From: Theodoxus fluviatilis | Lineage: Eukaryota; Mollusca; Gastropoda; Cycloneritida; Neritidae | Length of the DNA: 10,000 nt | NCBI GenBank assembly: GCA_034096865.1 | Contig: JAWQFJ010001157.1 | Location: 17,501-27,500 of the forward strand | Direction of reading: 5' to 3' | Shown here: in pieces, positions 1-6,047 of the stretch | Layout: every line of letters begins with the position of its first letter | Numbering within the stretch: position 1 is the first letter of the stretch | Program-made: the position numbers and the translations under genes | The notes under the pieces: model-generated | Seen by the model: the letters and a program-made list of their open reading frames with translations, nothing else | Told to the model about the DNA's origin: nothing | Databases searched by the model: none

Positions 1-44
1 GAGAGAGAGAGAGAGATGCAGAGAGAGAGAGAGAGAGAGAGATG

Positions 45-128
<84 letters not shown>

Positions 129-155
129 CAGAGGCAGAGAGAGAGACAGAGATAG
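1..155. repeat. (GA)n microsatellite with ATGCA/GGCA interruptions
   Basis: Almost pure GA dinucleotide repeat, interrupted by GATGCAGA units near 16-50 and by GGCAGAGGCAGAG near 127-138. It then decays into GACAGAGATAGAG before unique sequence begins. It lies in the intron upstream of the first RetSat exon visible here and begins before the window. Confidence 0.97.
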
Positions 156-245
156 AGTCTCTATGCAAAAACTTTTCCATGACATATTTCAGGCACAGGT
201 GAATTTTGCTTTAAACTCAGATCTGCTTATATGTTCTTTATGCAG

Positions 246-405
246 ATGCTAGCCATGGACATCGGAACACCCCTGTCCAACAAGCACTACCTTGGTCAGG
301 CCAAGGGCGAGATGTATGGACTGGACCATGACCCCCACCGCTTCTCACCAGAGGTGACTGCCACCCTCCGTCCAGATATTGGAGTCCCTGGACTCTACCT
401 GTCAG
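246..405 (+). CDS. RETSAT: RetSat (all-trans-retinol 13,14-reductase) homologue, penultimate coding exon (partial gene)
   Basis: This exon encodes about 53 residues of the C-terminal part of a RetSat-type flavoprotein. The family saturates the 13-14 double bond of all-trans-retinol, is related to CrtI-type phytoene desaturases, and in vertebrates is associated with the ER membrane. Visible family hallmarks are the segments GTPLSNKHYLG, GEMYGLDHD and the VPGLYLSG strand. In this family the last of these precedes the final FAD-contacting glycine-rich turn. A good acceptor, TTCTTTATGCAG, ends at 245, so the exon enters in phase 0. The donor is CAG|GTAAGG, with the GT at 406-407, leaving one base (G405) to complete a Gly codon in the next exon. 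The ATG at 231 is in frame but lies in intron sequence, so it is not the start. All N-terminal exons lie upstream of the window. The assignment rests on recognising the family pattern by eye. Confidence 0.88.
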
Positions 406-1328
406 GTAAGGAGTCTGGTGATGGAGTCAGGGTTGAATGAATAGAGATAAAAGAGGAGATTAGTGATGCCTGCCTTGTTATCACCTATGCTTTTTCATAG
501 TCAGTCTAACTTGTCTATGTGGAAGTTGTAGTGTGTTAGTGGTTTTACTGAAATGGAAGCTTTAGGTTTTTCCCCCTTCATTATTTTGCAGTATGAACTT
601 TTATCATCACATTAGTATTTAGCTGAAGATTTTAGGATTACTATGGTTCATCTGATGTTGCCCCATATGTTGTATTTAAATTGGTTTCAACATTACATCT
701 GAGATCTATTGCTGTGAAGAGGTTGTGTCTTTTCCTTGCATCAGTTTGATATTAGATTGCATATTATTATTAGTGCAAATGCTTTCCAAGAATTAGAGTA
801 TGACAAACAGACAGATGAGATATACCCAGAACCTTTCTCAAGTGTTGGTAGACATGCTGGATTAGCTATGGTAAAATGATGTACATAATGAGTGAGTAAT
901 AAGAGAATGATTACATAAATGCTGAAAGCATTGGGGAAAAGTAATGAACATTCAGTTATACCAGAGCTAATCATTGAAGTTCATGCTGTCTGCATTTTAA
1001 CATTTCAAAAATAAAATCCTTACTTTAGTGTCAGTTGCAGCCTGTAATGCATTGCTTATGCTAGAAACCTTGCAAGGTATTGCAAGAAATAGGCCAGTGT
1101 TGACATGTGTCAACACGATGAAAGCAGATATAAAGGGCAGTCAAATGTTTGACACATGTTGACACCTGCCTATTACTTGCCAACTAGGTAGGCTAAGCAA
1201 CGCACCCCTGAACTTAATTATGCAAAAATGAACTACTCCATCATGTTCAGCCATTACAGTTACCTATGTCAAAGATTTTGAACGATGCCCACTGATGATG
1301 TTAGTATGTGAGTACCTGTGTTTTTCAG
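406..1328 (+). other. Phase-1 intron of the RetSat homologue
   Basis: 923 bp between donor GTAAGG (406) and acceptor TTTTTCAG (ending at 1328). The intron is AT-rich, and its reading frames are short and not conserved-looking. Its one notable structure is the inverted repeat at 1081-1180. An AATAAA-type hexamer near 1009-1014 is intronic and need not be functional. Joining G405 to GC at 1329-1330 forms a Gly codon and continues the family pattern across the junction as LYLSG-QDIVSCG, which supports this intron placement strongly. Confidence 0.86.
1081..1180. repeat. Imperfect inverted repeat (hairpin) in the RetSat intron
   Basis: The left arm (about 1081-1116) reads TGCAAGAAATAGGCC then TGTTGACATGTGTCAAC. 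The right arm (about 1145-1180) carries the reverse complement as TTTGACACATGTTGACAC followed by TGCCTATTACTTGC. The arms are about 36 nt, match along most of their length with a few substitutions and one-base shifts, and surround a loop of about 28 nt. Each arm also contains a near-palindrome (TTGACATGTGTCAA). A 10-bp perfect palindrome, CCTTGCAAGG, sits just outside at 1068-1077. It may be the remnant of a small MITE-like element or simply a foldback. I found no clear target duplication. Confidence 0.7.
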
Positions 1329-1468
1329 GCCAGGACATTGTGAGCTGTGGGTTACCTGCAGCCATGTTTGGAGGTCTGCTGTGTGCCTCGGCCATCCTCA
1401 AGAGGTATCTCCTGCTGGATCTGCTGCAGCTGCAGAGAGAGGTCAAGAAGAAGAAGATTGCTTCATGA
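1329..1468 (+). CDS. RETSAT: RetSat (all-trans-retinol 13,14-reductase) homologue, terminal coding exon
   Basis: This final coding exon starts after acceptor TTTTTCAG and completes the split Gly codon. It encodes QDIVSCGLPAAMFGGLLCAS followed by AILKRYLLLDLL and a basic tail REVKKKKIAS, then TGA at 1466-1468. The G-QD-x(4)-CG-L pattern and the following Gly/Ala-rich helix with ILKR match the end of RetSat proteins. In the family this part closes the FAD-binding fold and ends in a short lysine-rich tail. The cluster KKKK lies four residues before the stop, so it is not a canonical KKxx ER-retrieval signal. With the preceding exon, about 99 C-terminal residues are visible; full-length family members are around 600. 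No frameshift or stop is seen, so the gene looks intact here. 3' UTR should follow, but no canonical AATAAA was seen in the next 600 bases. Confidence 0.88.
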
Positions 1469-2210
1469 GCTGCCTGTCTCCTGGGAGTGCCTGTCTGCAT
1501 GCATGCGCATGTATGTGTGATGTCTGTCATTCACCGTTGGTGTGAAATCTCATTATTGTGTGCACAATATTCCTTTAACACTGATTCCTCTATGGATCAG
1601 AGATGAGAGAGTGTTCATTATTATTAATCAGTTGTTATGTTTGGTCCCCGCCTAAGATCCTGAAACAAGTTTATGTCCTCCCCCTGCTGGGTTTTAGCTG
1701 TGGGTTGGGGACTCCCAGAAGTCAGAGTGTATGTGTGTGGTTGTTAAACAGTTTTGATGTTTGGTCTCTGCCCGAGTTCCAGGCACTTTTTCTCTCTGTT
1801 CTGCGTAGGATTTCATGTTTGTATTTGGAGTTCTCCATGGACCAAAAAGTGAAGGGAAGCATGAGGCTGTACAACTGATTCTTATGAATGCAATTCATTA
1901 CTGCGGTCACATAATTTTGTGTTTTGATGAAGGCAGACTCTTCTGGAGTTGAATTAATGTTAGGTTGTATGACTGCCATGTAATCTCCTGACAATGGGTA
2001 AGATCTTGGGTGCCACTGTGCTGCTGATACACATTCGACTTTTCTCCTTTAGCTACCTGGGTTGAGAAGCTTTGAACAGCAAATTCTTTAAATCAATAGG
2101 GAGCAAAGGTTACTGTTGTATTCATCGAGGGCAAAACCAGTTTTTCTATTATGAAAATATAAGCAACAACATTTATTCTTTCTGTATATGAGGTGGTTTT
2201 TTTGGGTTGT

Positions 2211-2211
<1 letters not shown>
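1469..2211 (+). other. Probable RetSat 3' UTR and downstream sequence, no gene
   Basis: Sequence after the RetSat stop. Short reading frames of up to about 90 codons exist on both strands but show no family resemblance. I saw no AATAAA or ATTAAA polyadenylation hexamer, so the transcript end cannot be placed. The only structure is a weak pair of direct repeats at 1624-1660 and 1744-1780. Confidence 0.55.
1624..1780 (+). repeat. Degenerate direct repeat pair, 120-bp offset
   Basis: 1624-1660 and 1744-1780 align without gaps at 29 of 37 positions; both contain ATGTTTGGTC followed by a CCTAAG/CCCGAG-type segment ending in TCC. The exact 120-bp offset and a weaker similarity continuing downstream (CTGGGTTTTAGCTGTGGG versus GTAGGATTTCATGTTTG) suggest an old tandem duplication of about 120 bp. 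Confidence 0.4.
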
Positions 2212-2245
<34 letters not shown>

Positions 2246-2281
2246 GGGGGGGGGGGGTTGGTGGGGGGGTTGTTTGTTTGT
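2212..2281. repeat. T(33)G(13) homopolymer pair with flanking (GTTT)n
   Basis: A run of 33 T (2212-2244) passes directly into 13 G (2245-2257), then TTGGT, another G7 run and (TTTG)n to about 2281. On the minus strand this reads C-rich followed by poly(A), which could be an old retroposon tail, but no element body was identified next to it. Such tracts are prone to length error in assemblies. Confidence 0.9.
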
Positions 2282-2910
2282 TTGATTTTTCCATGCCATG
2301 ATTCAAAATGCTCACAGAATGAAGTATTTGTCATTTTGAGATTAATCAAATTATTGTGAGATTTTTCCTGCTAAAAATATTTTGATTTTTGAATTTCTTC
2401 AAATTGTAAGGTGCCATATTTAAGTTGATGAATGACTAGTGCAAAATACTCCAGTGTTAATCTTGAAGATAAAAGAGTTCTTTTTCTATACACAATTGTT
2501 GATTGTTGTGGAATTTTACACAATGAGTGAAATCTCGACATCTTTATGGGTCTTTGGTAATGTTTTCATGAGCACAATCTGAAAAGCCCCATTTTGTTGT
2601 GTGAATAATATTTGTAACTCATGGAGAGACAAAAATCTACACAATTTGTATTTTGCAAGTAATAATACGATAATTTATCATGCGCACATATCTCACCACT
2701 TAGGCGCACACACACACATTCACACCCATAAAAAAAGAATGCACACCTAATACAAAACATTATGGCAAGTGCAAACATGCATTTTAACAATCAAACATAT
2801 ATACACATAACATAAGATAATAATCACAATATATACTAACGTACATGGCTAGTACATCTGCTTGGTACCAGGTTTGCATTGCATCAGTGTGATGGATGGT
2901 ATGGTGGAGT
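2282..2910. other. AT-rich intergenic sequence, no gene seen
   Basis: AT-rich unique sequence with a short CA run near 2705-2718 and no convincing coding frame. The segment nearest 2910 probably contains the 3' UTR of the minus-strand LINE that stops at 2911; on the minus strand it includes TTATTATCTTATGTTATG near 2806-2823, which could be a degenerate LINE 3' tail. The 3' border of that element is not certain. Confidence 0.5.
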
Positions 2911-3525
2911 TTACTCTTTCCCTGTTTTGGGAAAAAGGAAGGTTTTTACGCTATATTTAAAAGAAGCTAAGGTTGGTTCCTGACGAAAGCTGAGAGGTAG
3001 TGCGTTCCATTGGGTGGGCGCTTGAAATGTAAAGGAGCGCCCACCTACGGTTGTGAGTCTTTGTGGAGGGATGTCGAGTCTGAGAGTGTCTAGAGAAGAG
3101 CGGAGTGATCGGATAGGTTTACAGAGTTTGAGAGAGGTAGACAGATAGGAAGGAGCAAGATTGTTGAGGCATTTGTATGTGAGCGTGTTGAGCTTGTATT
3201 TGATTCTGTCTGAAACAGGTAGCCAATGGAGGTCATGGAGAATGGGGGTGATGTGGTCTTTCTTTTTCTTCTTTAGTATAAGGCGTGCAGAGGAGTTTTG
3301 AATGCGCTGTAAACGCGAGATAGAACAAGAGGGGAGTCCAGCAAAAAGAGAATTACAGTAGTCGAGACGAGACAGAATAGTAGAAGTGACAAGTTTGGTT
3401 GCGGCGTCTTTGGTGAGGTACTTGCGGATGGTGGCAATGCAGCGGAGTTGAAAATAGCAGGTGCTTGAGACTGAAGAGATGTGTTTTTTCATTGAGAGGG
3501 TGTTGTCTAGGGTGACACCAAGTAA
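2911..3525 (-). mobile_element. LINE A: 5'-truncated CR1/L2/Jockey-like non-LTR retrotransposon, C-terminal part of the reverse transcriptase ORF
   Basis: The minus strand is open from about 3525 to a TAA at 2911-2913, about 204 codons without a stop. The frame begins LLGVTLDNTLSMKKHIS, typical of the segment just after the reverse-transcriptase catalytic core of CR1/L2/Jockey-type LINEs. It is followed by the strongly characteristic C-terminal blocks SRLDYCNSLFAGLP, RLQRIQNSSARL, DHITPILHDLHWLPV, RIKYKLNTLTYKCL, and WNALPLSFRQEPTLASFK ending in KTFLF. An in-frame TAA (3526-3528) lies immediately upstream, where family similarity also stops. The copy is therefore 5' truncated, as usual for target-primed reverse transcription. 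The catalytic aspartates and endonuclease are absent, so it cannot move by itself. The uninterrupted frame suggests a fairly young insertion. The exact clade cannot be fixed by eye. Confidence 0.87.
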
Positions 3526-3822
3526 TTATTATACTAAAGAGTGTACCAACACGGTTTAGTGCTTCCTTGTTTTGTATTGTACTTTTGTGAAGAACACAAC
3601 AATGAAAGTTATACTCACAAGATGTCTTATGTTTTTTCTGACTGGATTTAGTTCATACAGCCCATGACAGGGCGTGTTGTTATTTGAATGCAGTTGTTTG
3701 AGATGGGTTTCGAGTGCAGAGGTCAGCATTAACCATTGCCTGACTGCCCAAGGCAAGTAGACCTTCAACCTGCTCTACTGGGCAAGTGATATCTTCTATA
3801 GTGGTTGTACTATTTTAATTGT
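3526..3822. other. Unique intergenic sequence, no gene seen
   Basis: No coding frame of interest, RNA gene or element was found. A small local dyad (TTGCCT...AGGCAA) lies near 3736-3755 but is too short to interpret. Confidence 0.5.
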
Positions 3823-4030
3823 GTACCTGTGTGTGTGTTTGTGTATGTGCACATGCAAGCATGTATGCATATGTGTATTTATTGCACATCCGGATCTGTG
3901 TTTGTAGTGTATGTGTGTATGAGTGTGTGTATGTATGAGTGTGTGTATGTGTGAGTGTGTGTGTATGTATGAGTGTGTGTATGTATGAGTGTGTGTATGT
4001 GTGAGTGTGTGTGTATGTATGAGTGTGTAT
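3823..4030 (+). repeat. TG-rich minisatellite with 50-bp higher-order unit
   Basis: The tract begins as a loose (TG)n/TATG region and becomes regular from about 3911. It is built of decamer-like blocks such as ATGTATGAGTG and GTGTGTATGTG. The block 3931-3980 is repeated at 3981-4030 with a single difference near 4029, so a 50-bp higher-order unit has been duplicated. It abuts the 5' border of LINE C fragment 1 directly. Confidence 0.88.
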
Positions 4031-4168
4031 GCCTCTCATCAGATGGCAGCCTCGACGGAGAGATCACCTGCCGACTGGCCAAGGCAAAAAGCTTCTTTGG
4101 GTGACTCTGGACCAGAGTCTGGTGGGAGCGGAGCATCGCCATTCAAACAAAAACAGCTGTCTATAGAG
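4030..4168 (+). mobile_element. LINE C fragment 1: reverse transcriptase C-terminal region, broken
   Basis: The + frame starting at GAT 4042 reads DGSLDGEITCRLAKAKSFFG, then a stop (TGA, 4102-4104), then LWTRVWWERSIAIQTKTAVY followed by RA. In-frame LSS lies just upstream from about 4033. This is the thumb/connection part of an invertebrate endonuclease-reverse-transcriptase LINE family whose members read roughly 'DGSLDxEI...RL.KA...FG.L...W...I...TK..VY.A'. The stop replaces what is normally Arg after FG. The frame is cut inside the Ala codon after VYR by the element that begins at 4169, and it resumes at 5739. The upstream part of the LINE is missing and replaced by the TG minisatellite. 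Confidence 0.82.
4161..4168 (+). repeat. Target site duplication, left copy (CTATAGAG)
   Basis: CTATAGAG here and at 5731-5738 flanks the 1562-bp element. The sequence fits the nTnnnnAn pattern known for hAT target sites, although 8-bp duplications also occur in P, Merlin and some other superfamilies. Confidence 0.8.
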
Positions 4169-4250
4169 CATTCTCATTAGCGTACCCTGCAGAAATTATC
4201 CTCGGCGCTCTCTGTCGAAAAACAACGCGTTAGGTAGAACCACCTAGTTG

Positions 4251-4335
4251 CGGTTGCATTCTCGTAGCGTCTGCACTGAATACTAGATCGCTCAAAGTAC
4301 ATGTATGTGGGGGTGGAAAACAGTACTGTGTCATG
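4251..4335 (+). repeat. Direct repeat A, copy 1
   Basis: Starts CGGTTGCATTCTCG, then GTCTGCACTGAATACTAGAT and a GTGGGGGTGGAAAACAGTA segment, ending at TGTGTCA. Copy 2 at 4829-4912 is nearly identical apart from a few small indels and substitutions. Its beginning, GCATTCTCGTAGCG, closely resembles the left end of the whole element (GCATTCTCATTAGCG from 4168), so copy 1 may mark the terminus of an embedded second copy. Confidence 0.85.
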
Positions 4336-4475
4336 TAAAGCTCGAATGAGTAGCAGCAGATAACTGTTTAGTTCTGGCTTGAATTGACAATTTCGTTTCC
4401 CTGGTCTGGCGAGGACCGAAAATTCACTATCATCGAGTGGATGAGTGATCAACTTGTACCGCACTCGGCGTAATC
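4331..4475. repeat. Large subterminal inverted repeat, left arm
   Basis: 4331-4434 is the reverse complement of 5295-5398: 104 nt each, no gaps, one mismatch seen (GGCTTGAATT here versus the complement of AAGTCAGAAC there). Beyond the core, matching blocks GATCAACTTG (4447-4456), a GCACTCG segment and GGCGTAAT extend the arm to about 4475 and weakly to about 4520. Both arms are open in one frame (DSEFSVLARPGKRNCQF...), which may be a relic of coding sequence, but I do not recognise it. Confidence 0.92.
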
Positions 4476-4673
4476 ATGGATCCAATATGATGTAATGTCC
4501 ATGGCGTAATGTAGGCCTATAACTTGTAAGATCGGGTCGATGATGACAAGAAAATGGCATTAAAACACACAAAAAGTTTCATTACAACTAAAATCACCGA
4601 TTATATTAATAACTGATCATTTTTACACTTACAGCTAGTACTGAAACCTTACAACGCAAACAAAACACACCTG

Positions 4674-4688
4674 CCGGGAGTGTCCCGG
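4674..4688. repeat. Perfect 6-bp stem, 3-nt loop hairpin
   Basis: CCGGGA-GTG-TCCCGG. It is GC-rich in an AT-rich setting, just before direct repeat D copy 1, inside the 1562-bp element. Its function is unknown. Confidence 0.6.
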
Positions 4689-4698
4689 TCTAGCACGA

Positions 4699-4830
4699 GT
4701 GATCGTTTCGCTATCTGATCCGACATGGTATTCCTCCAGCAAACAAGCAACTACTGCAACTTCATGAAGTTATTGAAATCTCAAAGTGTGATGTCAGACA
4801 TCGATTGACCGAGTTCGACTGCAGCTGCCG
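4699..4830 (+). repeat. Direct repeats D copy 1 (4699-4725) and E copy 1 (4723-4830)
   Basis: D copy 1 is a 27-nt block GTGATCGTTTCGCTATCTGA...CGACA that recurs exactly at 5114-5140. E copy 1 is a 108-nt block starting ACATGGTATTCC and ending TGCAGCTGCCG that recurs at 4961-5065. The two blocks meet at a shared ACA, and E copy 1 runs directly into direct repeat A copy 2. The order D-E-A here, versus A-E-D in the following segment, shows that the element was built by duplication and rearrangement of internal pieces. Confidence 0.9.
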
Positions 4831-4912
4831 GTTGCATTCTCGAACATTTCGTCTGCACTGAATACTAGATCGCTTAAAGTATGTGGGGGTGGAAAACAGT
4901 ATACTGTGTCAT
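4829..4912 (+). repeat. Direct repeat A, copy 2
   Basis: Second copy of the block at 4251-4335. Relative to copy 1 it lacks ACAT before ATGTGGGGG, carries an extra TA in the CAGTATACTG segment, and has a different junction after CATTCTCG. The lost four bases make the ATG at 4881 the first codon of the cysteine-rich frame. Confidence 0.85.
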
Positions 4913-5117
4913 TTGCCATAACCATCGTGGCAAAATTATTGATGGAAAAGTTGTCAAGCTACATGGCATTCCAGCAAACAAGCAACTACTGCAACTTCAT
5001 GAAGTTATTGAAATCTCAAAGTGTGATGTCAGACATCGATTGACTGAGTTCGACTGCAGTTGCCGAATCAAACGTAAGCGCTGCTCCCAAGGCCAAGCTC
5101 GTTTAAGTTGCTTGTGA
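4881..5117 (+). CDS. Short cysteine-rich ORF inside the 1562-bp element, unrecognised, probably a transposon coding relic
   Basis: A 78-codon + frame from ATG 4881 to TGA 5115-5117. It contains CVICHNHRGKIIDGKVVKLH, then GIPANKQLLQLHEVIEISKC, then EFDCSCRIKRKRCSQGQ. Features seen are an N-terminal CxxCH pair, a predicted amphipathic stretch (LLQLHEVIE), and a cluster CxCxxKRKRC that could bind metal. It is not a THAP or BED finger as far as I can judge, and I do not know the family. In favour of real coding descent: the E block is duplicated at 4723-4830, and the two copies differ only at third codon positions (GGT/GGC, ACC/ACT, AGC/AGT) plus one in-frame CCT codon. Against a functional gene: it is short, the stop lies in direct repeat D, and no promoter or splice signals are evident. 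No function is assigned. Confidence 0.4.
   Translation: MWGWKTVYCVICHNHRGKIIDGKVVKLHGIPANKQLLQLHEVIEISKCDVRHRLTEFDCSCRIKRKRCSQGQARLSCL
4961..5065 (+). repeat. Direct repeat E, copy 2 (coding)
   Basis: 105-nt copy of the 108-nt block at 4723-4830, within the cysteine-rich frame. The copies differ at three silent third positions, one further boundary base, and a CCT codon missing here. Confidence 0.92.
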
Positions 5118-5140
5118 TCGTTTCGCTATCTGATCCGACA
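5114..5140 (+). repeat. Direct repeat D, copy 2
   Basis: 27-nt exact match to 4699-4725. It carries the TGA stop of the cysteine-rich frame. Confidence 0.92.
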
Positions 5141-5258
5141 ATAATTACTAAACATTGATATCAAAAGCACTATTCAAAATGTTTGGCCGGTCTACCCCGC
5201 ACAACTAAAATCTACGGTTAATATCATCTCCACAAGCCGAACTACGTGAAGTTATACA

Positions 5259-5398
5259 TTACGCCGATACGAGTGCGCGCAAGTTGATCGACTGGATGAT
5301 AGTGAATTTTCGGTCCTCGCCAGACCAGGGAAACGAAATTGTCAATTCAAGTCAGAACTAAACAGTTATCTGCTGCTACTCATTCGAGCTTTACATGA
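5259..5398. repeat. Large subterminal inverted repeat, right arm
   Basis: Reverse complement of 4331-4475. The ungapped core is 5295-5398; the outer part matches with small indels. The loop between the arms is about 780 bp, so extrusion of a cruciform is possible in principle. Confidence 0.92.
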
Positions 5399-5730
5399 AA
5401 CATTATATCACACTAGCTCGATAGTCTGCTGGCGTAGTGACTACGGTTCGATCGCGTTCGTCTGCTAGCCAGCTAGGTACGTACGGTGAGGTTTGTTTAC
5501 TTATCTTCTGTGGGTTTTGTGCAGAAAATATACGCTAAAACAGCCTAATATGACTATTTTCGATTAGTTTTTAATCTAAATAATCTTTTTGCATGCTTTA
5601 GTGTCATCCTTTTGCCACGATCTAGCGATCATCCCATCAGCTTCTATAAATTTTGTACCACTCTACCGGAACCAGTGGAAGTAAAGGGACGAAACTCGGG
5701 CTGAATTTCCGTTTCAGAAGTGAGAATGTC

Positions 5731-5738
5731 CTATAGAG
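5731..5738 (+). repeat. Target site duplication, right copy (CTATAGAG)
   Basis: Exact match to 4161-4168. LINE C coding sequence (CC GTT ATC CTC...) resumes immediately after it. Confidence 0.8.
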
Positions 5739-5979
5739 CCGTTATCCTCATATCCCTGGTGTACGTACATCCTGAACATCAGCTGGGAAGACGGTGACAA
5801 ACCAGGACGTGCTCAGACGCGCCAAACTGCCAGGAACTGAAGCCGTGATCATTCAGGTCCAGCTGAGGTGGACTGGCGACGTCATGCGACTGGACAATAG
5901 CCGCCTGCCGAAACAGATTTTTTGTGGTGAGCTGACACGCGGCACACGTCACCAAGGCGGTCCAATCAGACGCTACAAA
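5731..5979 (+). mobile_element. LINE C fragment 2: reverse transcriptase C-terminal region, frameshifted
   Basis: After the target duplication the frame resumes as AVILISLVY (5739-5764). It then jumps to ILNISWED (5769-5792) in another frame, which implies loss of roughly 25 codons that normally lie between these blocks. A further frameshift at 5793 leads to VTNQDVLRRAKLPGTEA, QLRWTGDVMRLDNSRLPKQ, GELTRGTRHQGGP and IRRYK. These blocks are the standard order in the C-terminal region of this LINE family ('QLRWxGHVxRM..RxPKxxxxGEL..GxRxxGxPxxRxKD'). Similarity ends at RYK (5971-5979), where the (ATT)n tail of LINE B begins. It resumes near 6942. The frame is dead because of the deletion and shift. 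Confidence 0.85.
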
Positions 5980-6036
5980 ATAATAATATAATAATAATGA
6001 GTATTTATATAGCGCTTTCCATGCTCAAAGCGCTTT
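5977..6036 (-). repeat. LINE B 3' tail: (ATT)n and AGCGCTTT stem-loop
   Basis: The minus strand reads AAAGCGCT...AGCGCTTT-type arms (6027-6034 and 6011-6018, 8-bp perfect stem, 8-nt loop CCATGCTC), followed by ATATAAATAC and then (ATT)n. A terminal hairpin with the wording 'GTAAAGCGCTTTGAG...AAAGCGCTATATAAAT' before an ATT-rich tail is a familiar 3' end of CR1/L2-like LINEs in aquatic animals. By analogy it would be the site recognised by the element's reverse transcriptase. Confidence 0.75.
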
Positions 6037-6047
6037 ACAAAGTTTAA

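Larger units (their letters stand above)
4169..5730. mobile_element. 1562-bp DNA-transposon-like element with complex internal repeats, superfamily not identified
   Basis: The borders are set by interruption of LINE C. The host coding frame breaks at 4168, an 8-bp duplication CTATAGAG lies on each side, and deleting 4169-5730 plus one duplication gives the in-frame peptide TAVYRAVILISLVY of LINE C. The left end begins CATTCTCATTAG; the right end finishes TGAGAATGTC. This gives an 8-bp terminal inverted repeat CATTCTCA, offset by 2 bp at the right, followed by weaker similarity including GAAATT about 15 nt further in. Inside are large subterminal inverted repeats (4331-4475 versus 5259-5398), three pairs of direct repeats, and one short cysteine-rich reading frame (4881-5117). 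No full transposase is present, so it is probably non-autonomous and rearranged. hAT is suggested only by target-site length and pattern; the ends lack the usual CAGGG. Confidence 0.72.

Noticed and set aside
231..245. In-frame ATG codons at 231 and 240 as a start for the first coding region
   Set aside because: They lie upstream of a good 3' splice site ending at 245. The protein pattern is the C-terminal part of RetSat, so this is an internal exon.
3911..4030. CRISPR-like array
   Set aside because: The 50-bp period has no unique spacers; it is a TG-rich tandem repeat in animal DNA.
4177..4464. Minus-strand 95-codon frame containing DSEFSVLARPGKRNCQF
   Set aside because: It spans the left inverted-repeat arm and direct repeat A. 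The arm's reverse-complement copy is open too, but no known domain was recognised, so it is noted under the repeat rather than called as a gene.
5432..5455. tRNA-like promoter boxes (TGGCGTAGTGAC and GGTTCGATCGC)
   Set aside because: The two boxes are only a few bases apart, too close for a tRNA or a tRNA-derived SINE, and no cloverleaf can be drawn.
4169..5730. Firm assignment of the element to the hAT superfamily
   Set aside because: The 8-bp target fits nTnnnnAn, but the termini lack the usual CAGGG-type start and no transposase or BED finger is visible.
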